Shown here in pieces: positions 17,030 to 25,007 of a DNA stretch of 64,000 nucleotides. The stretch lies in IMG/VR virus record IMGVR_UViG_3300023174_000036, positions 292,313 through 356,312 of that record, one strand, 5' to 3'. Within the stretch, counting starts at the first letter, position 1. Each line of letters begins with the position of its first letter. The notes beneath the pieces are model-generated. The model did not search any database and was not told the origin of the DNA. It was given only the letters and a program-made list of their open reading frames with translations. Made by a program: the position numbers and the translations under genes. The stretch comes from a virus.

Positions 17030-17485
17030 TCAGCTGGCGAAAGTCCATTTAAAAGACTGTGATATTTGATTCTTGTAATGATCCGACCTATCCTGACTGT
17101 ATTCCAACTTATTTAACAATATCAAATACCTATCATAATCAATAGACTTCTTGGCAATGTTGTTTTTGAATACTAGTGTATCACAATAATGCGTCCAATA
17201 GTGCCTATCCAACTGCTTGATACTGTTGAATTTATTAAGGTCTAATCGATGATATGCTTTTGCGGCCATAAGAGCACAGGTTTTGAGATAAAACTGTTCT
17301 ATGAATGGCCCGGATTTGTAATGTAGTGCCCAGTTTTTAAATTTGTCTAATTTAATTACAAATTCTTTATAAACAATGTCGCCGTTAGGCTGTATGCTTA
17401 TAGGCAGAGTTTTTGCAAGGTCTACTTCAAACTGTCCAGCAAGTTCTTTGATAAATTTAGGTTTGGGTTTATTTGATTTTTTCAT
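17030..17485 (-). CDS. Hypothetical basic protein
   Basis: 151 residues from ATG 17485 (a TTG at 17491 is less likely). Basic and helical with many aromatics (KNWALHYKSGPFIEQFYLK; HYWTHYCDTLVFKNNIAKK). No family recognised. It overlaps the previous gene by 17 nt. Confidence 0.6.
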   Translation of the reverse strand: MKKSNKPKPKFIKELAGQFEVDLAKTLPISIQPNGDIVYKEFVIKLDKFKNWALHYKSGPFIEQFYLKTCALMAAKAYHRLDLNKFNSIKQLDRHYWTHYCDTLVFKNNIAKKSIDYDRYLILLNKLEYSQDRSDHYKNQISQSFKWTFAS

Positions 17486-17723
17486 TTGCAACTACACTAG
17501 GATCGTTCATTCCTATTTTAGTTATCAAACTCTTGCGTATCATGACCTGAACTTTGAATTGATCTTGCTCACTCAGCTGACTGAGTTTAACTGGTTGTTT
17601 TAAACGTGCTAAGAGTTTAGCTTCTTCACGGGTAGTCCAAATATCAAATCCGTCAAGGATATTGTATATTTTTTCGTTCTTTGGACTGTGTTCGTAGCCG
17701 TCTAAAAGTTCGCTTATTTTCAT
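17469..17723 (-). CDS. Small hypothetical protein
   Basis: 84 residues, mixed charge, helical (TTREEAKLLARLKQPVKLSQ). It starts MKISELLDGYE, distantly like the short tags on other late proteins here but without a clear cleavage site. The ATG overlaps the end of the previous gene by 4 nt. Confidence 0.6.
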   Translation of the reverse strand: MKISELLDGYEHSPKNEKIYNILDGFDIWTTREEAKLLARLKQPVKLSQLSEQDQFKVQVMIRKSLITKIGMNDPSVVANEKIK

Positions 17724-18526
17724 CTTAAGCCTGCGATAGTTCTCATTTTTTCTAGTAACTCATCATCAGCTTGTTTGGCCGCAGTGTCTGCACTTGGCGT
17801 CACCGGCTTAATAGATTGTGGTCTATCCGATGGTTGCTGACTTGTTGGCATATTGTCTGCTTGAGCCGCTAGTGATTTTAAGTCGTCAATCATTTTTAAA
17901 AATTCTGGATCATTAAAAACCTGAGACATTTTTTGCATAGTCAACACTATATCAACATTACCATGCCCGTCTGGAACTATGAATTTCTTTGCAGATTCCA
18001 TATCAGCTGGACTTAGATCCGTATCGTTTTCACGTGCTGTTTGTGCCAACCCTGCCATAAACTCTTCAGGAGTCATACTGAAACTGTCGTCTTGATCTTC
18101 GTAATTATAACTGCCTGTCACATGTGGTTTCACACTGACATCTTTGATAAAGTCATCAGTAGGATCTCCGCCGATATCTTCTGCGGCCGCAAGTTCAACA
18201 TTCGCTCCTATTGCCGGACCCATTGGTTTATTAGGATCTTGATTGGCATCAGCTACTGCATCGGGATTCAAAGTAAACTTGTTAGGGTCAGTGGGATCAG
18301 CCATGACAGACGCTACTTTCTCTGGAGGCAGTATGAGTTGTGTGCCGTCTGGTTTGGCCAAAGTCAAACCAGTGTTGGGGTCGTTTTGTGTAACTTTGTA
18401 TGCTTCACCATCTTCGTTGACATCAGCTTGAGGCATGCCGGGTTTGGTAGTTTGTTGTTGTGGCTTTTTGGTATAGAGCTTGGCTCTGTGGCCTTTTTTA
18501 TGTTCTACAATATCTTTAATCTTCAT
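17720..18526 (-). CDS. Acidic Pro/Asp-rich protein, possible internal head component
   Basis: 268 residues. After a basic start (MKIKDIVEHKKGHRAKLYTK) the chain is acidic, Pro/Asp/Gln-rich and mostly disordered, with one helical section (SMTPEEFMAGLAQTARENDT) and a helical end (DDELLEKMRTIAGLR). It overlaps the nucleotidyltransferase gene by 11 nt. Composition resembles scaffold or core proteins; no direct homology is claimed. Confidence 0.6.
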   Translation of the reverse strand: MKIKDIVEHKKGHRAKLYTKKPQQQTTKPGMPQADVNEDGEAYKVTQNDPNTGLTLAKPDGTQLILPPEKVASVMADPTDPNKFTLNPDAVADANQDPNKPMGPAIGANVELAAAEDIGGDPTDDFIKDVSVKPHVTGSYNYEDQDDSFSMTPEEFMAGLAQTARENDTDLSPADMESAKKFIVPDGHGNVDIVLTMQKMSQVFNDPEFLKMIDDLKSLAAQADNMPTSQQPSDRPQSIKPVTPSADTAAKQADDELLEKMRTIAGLR

Positions 18527-19223
18527 CTTGTTCCCCGAGGCTTAGTTGTTTGCTTTGTAAGTGATCAATGCGTTTGCGCAATTTGTCTATCTGTCCCCTG
18601 GAACGCAATAGCTTAAATGCCAAATTCTCAATGCTGTATTCGCCGCCAGATTCTAATCCAGCTTTGCGTAAACGATAGATGTGATCCATTGTTTCTTCAG
18701 CAGTATTTAAGTCATTTGACCGTAGAGATTGGTTTATCTTTCCTGCGTAGTTGCGGGCTTTCTTTTTGATTTCTTTAGGATCTACATCAGGAGTAAGTTC
18801 TTTAGGCTCACTCAGCCATTTGCTGTCTAATACACTATAAATGCCTGCGCTATGATGTGGCTCTGCGGCATCTTGCACATACACTTCTACAGGTATATCT
18901 TTAAGTGTAATTCGGTATTGGCTGTTGTACTGATTTTTCTTAGCATTGAACAGCTCCTTGAGATCTGGATGATCCTTGGGCATGTTGGCTATCAAGTGTA
19001 GATCTATGTCGCTGTGCTTGCTGTAACCAAAGCTGGCATTGCTGCCGCTGATGGTAATGTCAGTAAGATCCAAATTGGGTATGTTGATGTAGTCTATAAA
19101 GTGCTTGGCAATTTGTAGCAGTTTATAACGGATTTCCAGTTTGAGTTCGGTGCCGTCCCACAGGCTGGGGTTTAGCTTGTTGTGCGTGGGTGCAAATTCT
19201 GATTGAGTTTCTTGAGCATACAT
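18516..19223 (-). CDS. Nucleotidyltransferase (NT-fold) protein
   Basis: 235 residues. GSNASFGYSKHSDIDLH is a full NT motif: G-S helix turn plus D-x-D metal pair. A third acidic residue could be in IPVEVYVQD. The C-terminal third is basic and helical (RSRGQIDKLRKRIDHLQSK). Such phage proteins may add nucleotides to RNA or protein; the target is unknown. A late-type GTTAAATA box at 19231-19238 is only 7 nt upstream, so the mRNA has almost no leader. Confidence 0.78.
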   Translation of the reverse strand: MYAQETQSEFAPTHNKLNPSLWDGTELKLEIRYKLLQIAKHFIDYINIPNLDLTDITISGSNASFGYSKHSDIDLHLIANMPKDHPDLKELFNAKKNQYNSQYRITLKDIPVEVYVQDAAEPHHSAGIYSVLDSKWLSEPKELTPDVDPKEIKKKARNYAGKINQSLRSNDLNTAEETMDHIYRLRKAGLESGGEYSIENLAFKLLRSRGQIDKLRKRIDHLQSKQLSLGEQDED

Positions 19224-19242
19224 GGTACTGTATTTAACAGAA

Positions 19243-19590
19243 TCACAAGCCTAGGAACTTTAATACATGTGGAAAATTAATAGCGTTGATCCAACCAGCA
19301 CCTGCGGCAAATGCCAAACCTACCATGGCATACATGGTGTATTTGTTTTTGATCTTTTCTAAGCTGGTGATTTTGTCAGCTAGTTCTGCATGTTGCGTGT
19401 TACTGGCTGTGGCCATTTCACACAGTTTTGTGTCTAGCAAATCACGAGTGTTGTCTAGACAGTCGTGCATTTCTTTGACGCCTACTTTGAGTTCGTCAAG
19501 TTTTTCTTCTATTTGATGTACTTTGGTTTCAACTACTGCTACACGCTCTGGTAACAGTGCTAACTGTGCTACTGCTTCTTTTGTGGCCAT
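19243..19590 (-). CDS. Coiled-coil protein with C-terminal membrane span
   Basis: 115 residues. A heptad-rich coiled coil covers roughly 15-82 (VETKVHQIEEKLDELKVGVK...), followed by a single hydrophobic span (YTMYAMVGLAFAAGAGWINAI). This layout is that of XhlA-like or other tail-anchored phage lysis accessory proteins. Function inferred from topology only. Confidence 0.65.
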   Translation of the reverse strand: MATKEAVAQLALLPERVAVVETKVHQIEEKLDELKVGVKEMHDCLDNTRDLLDTKLCEMATASNTQHAELADKITSLEKIKNKYTMYAMVGLAFAAGAGWINAINFPHVLKFLGL

Positions 19591-19700
19591 TATTAGGCTT
19601 CTCCAATGTTATAAGTCAGGGACTCGCTCCGAGTCATGTGCCTAGTGTATGATTGAATGCCTAAGTGTTTACGTGGATAAATTGCCTACAATGTTATTTA
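19591..19700. other. Short intergenic region with hairpin
   Basis: 110 nt without a gene. It contains the perfect short hairpin GACTCG-CTC-CGAGTC at 19621-19635. No promoter of either class is clear. Confidence 0.5.
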
Positions 19701-20102
19701 TTACTTTTGATGAAAAACAATGTTTTTGTTTTGGCCTTCGGTGACAAACACAGCAAAACGTTGTTCCATGAGTTCGTCAAGACCTGATATGTAGGGCACA
19801 CCGTTGAAATCGTCTTTGAGATATCCTACTGCGTCATCATCTTTCTGATATAAGAAATCACGCTCTGTACTGAAATCAAAACGCCACACTTTGACAACGT
19901 CTTCCATGTCAAATCCTATTACAGTACCTTTGACTGTGGTTGCTATGGGTTTTTGCACATACGAAATGTTAGCTCGCATGCCAAGTGTTTGTACTACTGA
20001 ACTAAAATTTTGTTCTTTCCAACGTAAGGATTCTTTACCAGCTTCATGACGATATTGTCCTGTGCTGGTTATGTCTATCAATGTGTATAGTTTATATTCC
20101 AT
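19701..20102 (-). CDS. Conserved phage protein, putative tail/neck component
   Basis: 133 residues, beta-rich (EYKLYTLIDITSTGQYRHE; VWRFDFSTERDFLYQ; NGVPYISGLDE). The opening strand is one I associate with T4-like marine phages. A GTTAAATA late box at 20107-20114 lies 4 nt before ATG, which predicts a leaderless message. Function unknown. Confidence 0.65.
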   Translation of the reverse strand: MEYKLYTLIDITSTGQYRHEAGKESLRWKEQNFSSVVQTLGMRANISYVQKPIATTVKGTVIGFDMEDVVKVWRFDFSTERDFLYQKDDDAVGYLKDDFNGVPYISGLDELMEQRFAVFVTEGQNKNIVFHQK

Positions 20103-20120
20103 GCAGTATTTAACAGTCGT

Positions 20121-20147
20121 AAAAAAGCCTACTATAAAAGTAGGCTT
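20121..20147 (-). terminator. Intrinsic terminator
   Basis: Stem AAGCCTACT / AGTAGGCTT (20125-20133 with 20139-20147), 5-nt loop, then T6 when read on the minus strand. It lies directly after the gene at 20178-20585. Confidence 0.88.
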
Positions 20148-20177
20148 AGTCTTCCCATCCCTGAGAATTAAAACAAA

Positions 20178-20585
20178 TTACAGTGTTGTACCAATTGCAA
20201 TTGTTGGAATTGAGATTGTAGTTGCGGCACTTGCATTTAAAGCGGCATTGATTGCGGCTTCTGCTAAACCAAAACCTGTACCTTGTGTATTACCACTGTC
20301 AGCACCGTTTGCTGTATCTGCGGCGATAACAGCAATAAAGCCTGTAGCTACTGGTGCGTATACTGCATAAACTTCTACAAAGTTTTGTAATGTACGAACT
20401 GCTTTGCTGTACAAACTTGCTGGTAGTGTGTAAGACAATGAGCTGGTAGCGCCGTCTTGATAACGCATGTCGTTTGAACCGCCTGTTACTAACACTTTAA
20501 TTACTGTTAGTTCACGAGTACCAAACTGTGTGCTTTCTGTTGTTTTTAGCCAATTGGCTGATGTTGTTGAGTCTACTGATGGCAT
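20178..20585 (-). CDS. Putative virion structural protein
   Basis: 135 residues, Ala/Thr/Ser-rich, low in charge. It begins MPSVDSTTSANWLKT and contains TQFGTRELTVIKVLVTGG, similar in style to the 4210-4785 product. An AGGAGA site, a late-type box (20635-20642) and its own terminator make this a strongly expressed single-gene unit, as expected for an abundant structural protein. Confidence 0.65.
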   Translation of the reverse strand: MPSVDSTTSANWLKTTESTQFGTRELTVIKVLVTGGSNDMRYQDGATSSLSYTLPASLYSKAVRTLQNFVEVYAVYAPVATGFIAVIAADTANGADSGNTQGTGFGLAEAAINAALNASAATTISIPTIAIGTTL

Positions 20586-20634
20586 AATATTTCTCCTCTA
20601 TATGCTTTTTAGAACACCCTCTGTGTCCTTTGTA

Positions 20635-20642
20635 TATTTATT
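20635..20642 (-). promoter_or_regulatory. Late-type box AATAAATA
   Basis: Upstream of the structural gene at 20178-20585. Confidence 0.5.
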
Positions 20643-20666
20643 TACCTATTTTGGTAAAAACCTGCT

Positions 20667-21593
20667 TTAAATGCTAACGATTTGACGAATAGCTTTGAAC
20701 CAATCCACTGACCCTTCTTTGAGGAAACGTTCTGGGTATTTCTTCTGCATATCGCCTTTGAACTGTGCTAAACGTGGGTTGTCTATGCCTTGTGGAATGT
20801 GTTGCAGTATACGTTCCACTGTGGCTAACCAGTCCTGATTGGCAGATGGATCATTGAACAAGCGTTGTGCTATCTTATGTACATCACGCTCCAACACTTC
20901 GCCATTGGCACGACTTTTCAGTGCGCCGCCCATGCCGTAGTACAAGAACGCTTTTTCAAGATGATTGGGAATACTGTTGGCCAAGCTGGACAGCGCCATT
21001 TGCTGGTCTTGTCCGTCATATTGATAGTCTTGTGAGTATTCGTGTTCGTGATGTTTAACTGTGGTGGCCGCATGTTCTGTAGTTGGAAAATCCACTTGAT
21101 AATAAGCCGCAACTTCAGTACCCAGTGCTGGCACGTTAACAGTATAGCCTGCTGGAATTCCAAGGTGTACTTGCTCGCCAGTCTGTGTTACACTGTCAAA
21201 ACTTTGGCTGAGATACTGTGCCAATGCGCTACGGATTGCACCGTCGTCAGCATCTGCTTCTAAACCTAACTTAGGAGCAATTTCTTTACTGCTGATATGA
21301 ATGTCTATATCGCCAGCAGTTGTTTTGACACTGCCCATTTTGTAGTAAGGATGGTTTGGATGCCACGAACCTGCTGATCCGCTGGTCCAGTGTCCTTTGG
21401 TGCCAAGTGCATCCAACACTGGCTGTACTTGTTGTACAATAGCATCGTAAGCCTTGCGTGGAATACGCACAATAACACCTTTGATGTTTTGTGGATCTAT
21501 CTTCTTTTTTGGTTTGGCAGTAGGGCCTAATCGTGCGGCATTGATTTCTTCAACGCCATATAGCCCTGCTGGTTCTAATGCAAATCCGCTCAT
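20667..21593 (-). CDS. NT-fold-like conserved phage protein
   Basis: 308 residues. The N-terminal half has HWTSGSAGSWHPNHPYYKMG and SVKTTAGDIDIHISS, which resembles the G-S / D-x-D metal site of nucleotidyltransferases. A His-rich patch (TTVKHHEHEYSQDY) and a helical C-terminal half follow (VLERDVHKIAQRLFNDPS). Second NT-like gene in this cluster besides 18516-19223. Catalytic activity is not certain. Confidence 0.6.
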   Translation of the reverse strand: MSGFALEPAGLYGVEEINAARLGPTAKPKKKIDPQNIKGVIVRIPRKAYDAIVQQVQPVLDALGTKGHWTSGSAGSWHPNHPYYKMGSVKTTAGDIDIHISSKEIAPKLGLEADADDGAIRSALAQYLSQSFDSVTQTGEQVHLGIPAGYTVNVPALGTEVAAYYQVDFPTTEHAATTVKHHEHEYSQDYQYDGQDQQMALSSLANSIPNHLEKAFLYYGMGGALKSRANGEVLERDVHKIAQRLFNDPSANQDWLATVERILQHIPQGIDNPRLAQFKGDMQKKYPERFLKEGSVDWFKAIRQIVSI

Positions 21594-21841
21594 TCTTTAC
21601 TCTCTTGTATGCGCTTGATGCCACGTTTGAATTTGCTGGCATCAGCTGTTCTAATGCTGTTGATGAATCTGCGCTCTAACTCAGCGGCCGTTTCGATATC
21701 ATAGCTGGCCCTAATCTGCTCCAATAAGTTCACAGCACTTTGGATGATGTTGGAACCGCGGCTTTCGATAACCAAGTCAGTGTCTCGGTTAATGCCTAAA
21801 TCGCTTAATTCCTGTAAAATACTTCTTGTTGTTTTGCGCAT
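21590..21841 (-). CDS. Small conserved hypothetical protein
   Basis: 83 residues, helical and charged (KTTRSILQELSDLGI; GSNIIQSAVNLLEQIR; FKRGIKRIQESKE). A perfect late box TATAAATA (21859-21866) and SD GGAAGA are upstream. It overlaps the next gene by 4 nt. First gene of the leftward block; the plus-strand cluster starts on the other side. Confidence 0.65.
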   Translation of the reverse strand: MRKTTRSILQELSDLGINRDTDLVIESRGSNIIQSAVNLLEQIRASYDIETAAELERRFINSIRTADASKFKRGIKRIQESKE

Positions 21842-21858
21842 ATATGATCTTCCAAGTG

Positions 21859-21866
21859 TATTTATA
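21859..21866 (-). promoter_or_regulatory. Perfect late box TATAAATA
   Basis: Exact consensus, 17 nt before the gene at 21590-21841. Confidence 0.7.
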
Positions 21867-21986
21867 GTATACTATGCTTGATTAATAATATCAAATAACT
21901 TGGTAAATGTTGCAGTGCCATGTATACTTGCTAAATACTCAGTAGAAACCATGAGTAGCTACACACTTAACACACAGGAAAGTAAA

Positions 21987-22163
21987 ATGAAATACCTATC
22001 AGAAAAGATGCAGTCTATACTGGAACGTCTATCCGAAATGTTCCCAGGTAGCAGTTATCAATCAAGTCTAGATGCTTATCTAGCAGACAAAGGCATTACC
22101 GATGCCGCACAGTTGGAAAATTACATCCGACAATTCAACTCCCAAAAGGAACGATTTCTATGA
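21987..22163 (+). CDS. Small helical protein
   Basis: 58 residues from ATG 21987, with AGGAAAG just upstream (open frame extends further 5' but lacks a start signal). Sequence YLSEKMQSILERLSEMFPG then SSLDAYLADKGITDAAQLEN suggests two helices, with vague likeness to short DUF3563-type proteins. Late-type GCTAAATA box at 21930-21937. Leads a chain of tiny overlapping genes. Confidence 0.6.
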   Translation: MKYLSEKMQSILERLSEMFPGSSYQSSLDAYLADKGITDAAQLENYIRQFNSQKERFL

Positions 22164-22264
22164 AAAACACATTAACTAAAATTGGCAATTTTTTTGTTGC
22201 TTGGGCAGAGGCCCTACACGAATACCGTAACCGTAAAGGATACCGTAATGGTGGATATTATTGA
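22160..22264 (+). CDS. 34-residue peptide
   Basis: ATG overlaps the previous stop as ATGA. Amphipathic N-terminal helix (TKIGNFFVAWAEALHEYRNR) and a Gly/Tyr end. No family recognised. Coupling to both neighbours supports expression. Confidence 0.5.
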   Translation: MKNTLTKIGNFFVAWAEALHEYRNRKGYRNGGYY

Positions 22265-22355
22265 ACGATTACAGCATTACGAACACAAATATGGCGAAAA
22301 AACAGCCGCAATAGCTATTGTTGCCATTGTAGTTTATCTAGTTATAGCACAGTAA
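22248..22355 (+). CDS. 35-residue membrane peptide
   Basis: AAGGAT site before ATG 22248. Charged start (VDIIERLQHYEHKYGEK), then one hydrophobic span (TAAIAIVAIVVYLVIAQ) to the end. It overlaps the previous frame by 17 nt. Function unknown. Confidence 0.5.
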   Translation: MVDIIERLQHYEHKYGEKTAAIAIVAIVVYLVIAQ

Positions 22356-22401
22356 TCTTGCACCGTAAGGTGTAAATACATACACACAGGAGGTCTTATA
22401 G

Positions 22402-22830
22402 ATGACTACTAAGTTTTCACACGTTAAAGGTTCTGAGGTAGAATTTAAGGGTGGCGGATTACGCGACTTTTTTCTATACAAAGATCTTGGCGTAGCAGAT
22501 GCAACACACGGGCGTGTGCTTGCTCATATTACCAAAGCTAACTTACCTCCAGAAGGTTCAGGCGGTACTGGCTGGCACATTCACGTGGCTGAGTTCCAAA
22601 TCGTTTACATGTTAAAGGGTTGGGCCAAGTTCATGTATGAGGACAAAATCCATCTAGTTGAAGCAGGCGACTGCGTACAGCAACAGCCAGGTATTGTACA
22701 CTATCTATACGACTACAGTCCAGACATGGAGTATTTGGAAATCATTACTCCAGCTGATTACGGCACAGAGCCAGCTGAAGGCCCTTGCACTATACCAGAT
22801 CCCCAACCTTGGCATAAAATTTTAGACTGA
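22402..22830 (+). CDS. Cupin-domain protein
   Basis: 142 residues, a single beta-barrel cupin. GTGWHIHVAEFQIVYMLKG carries the two-His/Glu-like metal motif, and GDCVQQQPGIVHYL the second motif with the third His. Perfect AGGAGG site and TGTAAATA late-like box (22371-22378). Metal-dependent enzyme or sugar/ligand-binding protein; substrate unknown. It is followed after 1 nt by the hydrolase. Confidence 0.8.
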   Translation: MTTKFSHVKGSEVEFKGGGLRDFFLYKDLGVADATHGRVLAHITKANLPPEGSGGTGWHIHVAEFQIVYMLKGWAKFMYEDKIHLVEAGDCVQQQPGIVHYLYDYSPDMEYLEIITPADYGTEPAEGPCTIPDPQPWHKILD

Positions 22831-22831
22831 T

Positions 22832-23407
22832 ATGACACTTGTTTACATCCATGGCGCCAGTGCCACAAGCGAAAGTTTTAACTATATTAGGGGCAAGTTG
22901 GGAAAAGGCATAGACATTAACTACGATAGTCGAAATGGGTTTGAAAATAACTTAAATGAAATGCAAGCTCAATTAGAAGGCGTTAACGACATTGCATTTA
23001 TAGCACATAGCTTGGGCGGAGTATATGCCATACATCTGGCCAATGCCATACCCACACAGGTATTGGGTGCTGTTACACTGAGTACACCCTATGGAGGTGC
23101 TGAAGTGGCTGAAATGGTCAAATACTTCTTGCCGTTCAGTAGACTGATGCGCGACATTGGACCCAGTTCATGGGCCATGAAACAGGCTGATCGGATCAAG
23201 ATACAGCATCCGTGGACTAACATTGTTACTGTCAAAGGCCAAAGCCCATTCATGCATGAACCCAACGATGGTGTGGTAACCATAGCCAGTCAACGGCATC
23301 ATGAGGACATGGAACTGATAGAAGTGGACTACAACCACTACGAAGTGGTGTTGGCAGAATCAGTGGTCAAGATCATTAAAGAAAGAGTAAAGAAATTTAA
23401 GAAATAA
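22832..23407 (+). CDS. Alpha/beta hydrolase (lipase/esterase-like)
   Basis: 191 residues. The catalytic triad can be read: nucleophile serine in AHSLGG, aspartate in EPNDGVVT, histidine in YNHYEVVL. VYIHGASA near the start is the oxyanion segment. No signal peptide, so cytoplasmic. A basic tail (IKERVKKFKK) ends the protein. Substrate unknown; small-ester, acyl or polyhydroxyalkanoate-type substrates are possible given the phasin-like gene next door, but that is guesswork. Confidence 0.82.
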   Translation: MTLVYIHGASATSESFNYIRGKLGKGIDINYDSRNGFENNLNEMQAQLEGVNDIAFIAHSLGGVYAIHLANAIPTQVLGAVTLSTPYGGAEVAEMVKYFLPFSRLMRDIGPSSWAMKQADRIKIQHPWTNIVTVKGQSPFMHEPNDGVVTIASQRHHEDMELIEVDYNHYEVVLAESVVKIIKERVKKFKK

Positions 23408-23502
23408 CTCATTCAGCTTTACACACAGTTTTGTATACTGTATAATAAATACATGGACAGCAATAGTGCTGTTGAACACAAACATACACACAGGAGATTA
23501 AT

Positions 23503-23745
23503 ATGTTTACATCATTTGACACAATCATCGACACCGTTCAAGGTGCTCAAACTAAGTTCGTAGAAACTTACGTTACAGACAAAAAGATCCAAGCAGAGCT
23601 AGTTAAGCTAACAGAAGCACAAGCCAAGTTTGCAAAAGGATCTTACCAAACTACTCTAAGCATTGCTGAAGCTGTATTTAAAACAACCAACGACGCTGTT
23701 CAAAGCCAAGTTAAGAAAGCAACTGCCAAAAAGGAAACTGCGTAA
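23503..23745 (+). CDS. Phasin-like protein
   Basis: 80 residues, fully helical and amphipathic: FDTIIDTVQGAQTKFVETYV, AELVKLTEAQAKFAKGSYQ, SIAEAVFKTTNDAVQSQVKK. This layout is typical of phasins that coat polyhydroxyalkanoate granules. Strong AGGAGA site and AATAAATA box (23444-23451). A phage copy might act on storage granules or simply be a coiled-coil protein of similar composition. Confidence 0.55.
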   Translation: MFTSFDTIIDTVQGAQTKFVETYVTDKKIQAELVKLTEAQAKFAKGSYQTTLSIAEAVFKTTNDAVQSQVKKATAKKETA

Positions 23746-24014
23746 TGTCTGAATTCAATACACCAAAACTACCAGAAGTTAAATTCAGCAAGAACGGTTA
23801 CGAGATCCGCACAGACGTGTTGGCTATGGCCAAAGACGCTGTTATGGAAGAATACCACTCAAAGTTCCGCGGTTGGGAAATGTCAGTTGCTCGTGATGAA
23901 AAGACTGGACAAGTTGTAACCCGAGTAGGTATGCCAGAGTTTCCAGGTCTAGACAAGATCATGGAAGCCGCTGAAAAGTTCTATGGGTTTGTTAATACAG
24001 GCACAAAGAAGTAA
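23745..24014 (+). CDS. Conserved phage hypothetical protein
   Basis: 89 residues, ATG overlapping the previous stop (TAATG). FSKNGYEIRTDVLAMAKD is a segment I associate with T4-like phage proteins; WEMSVARDEKTGQVVTR follows. Probably a small alpha/beta protein of unknown role. It ends before a terminator at 24059. Confidence 0.65.
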   Translation: MSEFNTPKLPEVKFSKNGYEIRTDVLAMAKDAVMEEYHSKFRGWEMSVARDEKTGQVVTRVGMPEFPGLDKIMEAAEKFYGFVNTGTKK

Positions 24015-24058
24015 TACATTAGCATAGCTAGTTCGCCAGAATAGCGTAACATTCACTA

Positions 24059-24081
24059 GCACCTTCGGGTGCTTTTATTTT
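24059..24081 (+). terminator. Intrinsic terminator
   Basis: GCACC-TTCG-GGTGC hairpin (24059-24072) with a UUCG tetraloop, followed by TTTTATTTT. It ends the phasin-like unit. Confidence 0.88.
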
Positions 24082-24172
24082 GGTTAAATGAATTGTCAAC
24101 TAAGTGTAACTCTAAGGCGTTGTATATATGTAGGGATAGAAATTCCTACACTAACCTAAAGGAAACTTTAAA

Positions 24173-24376
24173 ATGAAAGCTATCGCAACCGTAATCGCAA
24201 CTTTGTTTGCCGCAACTGTATTTGCCGCTGAGCCAGCTAAGGCACCAGCAACTCCTGCTTCAGCACCAGCTAAAGTGGAAGCCAAGAAGGACGAAAAGAA
24301 GCCTGTCAAAAGCGAGCCTGCTAAGAAAGACGCACCTAAAGCAGACGCAAAGCCAACTGCCCCAGCCGCTAAGTAA
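24173..24376 (+). CDS. Secreted Ala/Pro/Lys-rich protein
   Basis: 67 residues. Clear Sec signal peptide (MKAIATVIATLFAATVFA, cleavage before AEPAK), then a low-complexity A/P/K region with no fold. Such tails occur in periplasmic lysine/proline-rich proteins. SD AAAGGAAA. A small GTAGG/CCTAC hairpin lies in its leader. The +1 frame continues past its stop; see the next entry. Confidence 0.7.
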   Translation: MKAIATVIATLFAATVFAAEPAKAPATPASAPAKVEAKKDEKKPVKSEPAKKDAPKADAKPTAPAAK

Positions 24377-24377
24377 T

Positions 24378-24569
24378 CGCAGTTTAGATGACAATGATGA
24401 CCTCATAATAGACGATGAGGTCACATTTGGTCGTAATAGACGAGCTGAACAGTTTGGAAAACTGGTACATGATTACGATGACAAAGCACCGTTAAGTGAT
24501 TATGTGTTAGCCAGACTGGCTCAAGCTAGAGAATTAGCAATGGCCGCATATAGAAAAGCCCACGCATAA
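24378..24569 (+). CDS. Start-less open frame after the secreted protein
   Basis: In +1 frame to the secreted gene and open past its TAA to 24569. The part after 24378 reads as plausible protein (DDEVTFGRNRRAEQFGKLV; PLSDYVLARLAQARELAMAA) and its stop lies in a terminator loop. No ATG, GTG or TTG with a ribosome-binding site was found near the beginning. Either it uses frameshifting near AAG-TAA, or a base is missing in the sequence, or only a late GTG is used. Confidence 0.45.
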   Translation, partial: RSLDDNDDLIIDDEVTFGRNRRAEQFGKLVHDYDDKAPLSDYVLARLAQARELAMAAYRKAHA

Positions 24570-24581
24570 GTGGGCTTTTTT
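24554..24581. terminator. Bidirectional intrinsic terminator
   Basis: Stem AAAAGCCCAC / GTGGGCTTTT (24554-24563 with 24570-24579) and 6-nt loop. T-runs follow on both strands, so it separates the plus-strand cluster from the minus-strand genes that end at 24583. Confidence 0.9.
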
Positions 24582-24582
24582 G

Positions 24583-24993
24583 TTATTCTACTGATTCTTT
24601 ATCAAAGTAGTCTGGATGCTGTTTGCCCCAGTTGCGCATGATTACGGCGGCCTGTGCGTTAGCATCATTTTCTTGTGGTGATCCAGTCGAGCCTGCGTCA
24701 TCGTCAGCCAGCTCATCATTCAAGTCTTGTTTGAAGTGTACCATTTCGTGTGCCAATGTTCTACAGATATCGTTGATGTGACGATTCTTCACAGTAATAG
24801 TGATGTGTTCAGCACCTGGCTGATATCCACCAAATGATTTGCGTTCCACACTTTGCTTTGAATCAAACACAAAGTCAAACTTTGGCAGTGTTTTGAGTTC
24901 CAAGTGTTCAGCGGCAAAGCGCACAAAGTCCAATAGGATTGGATACGTATCCTTTTTACCAAGGCCTTCAGTGAGTATTTCTTTAACTTTCAT
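24583..24993 (-). CDS. HEXXH metallopeptidase with N-terminal capsid-targeting-like tag
   Basis: 136 residues. Zincin motif H82-E83-M-V-H86 (LAHEMVHFKQDL), with a third acidic ligand probably in QENDANAQAAV. It begins MKVKEILTEG, matching a T4-type (L/I)xE cleavage tag, with predicted prohead-protease cut after E9. If packaged and processed, it would enter the host with the DNA. Target unknown. Late-type GCTAAATA box at 24999-25006. Confidence 0.75.
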   Translation of the reverse strand: MKVKEILTEGLGKKDTYPILLDFVRFAAEHLELKTLPKFDFVFDSKQSVERKSFGGYQPGAEHITITVKNRHINDICRTLAHEMVHFKQDLNDELADDDAGSTGSPQENDANAQAAVIMRNWGKQHPDYFDKESVE

Positions 24994-24998
24994 ATGTA

Positions 24999-25006
24999 TA
25001 TTTAGC
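24999..25006 (-). promoter_or_regulatory. Late-type box GCTAAATA
   Basis: 5 nt before the tagged metallopeptidase start. Confidence 0.5.
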
Positions 25007-25007
25007 G

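Noticed and set aside
1-24600. Bacterial chromosome or prophage interpretation because of dnaK, rpsU, iscU, iscA
   Set aside because: These genes are embedded among PAAR, fibre, DexA-like, T4-like structural and late-promoter elements with constant gene packing; no integrase, att site or housekeeping operons were seen.
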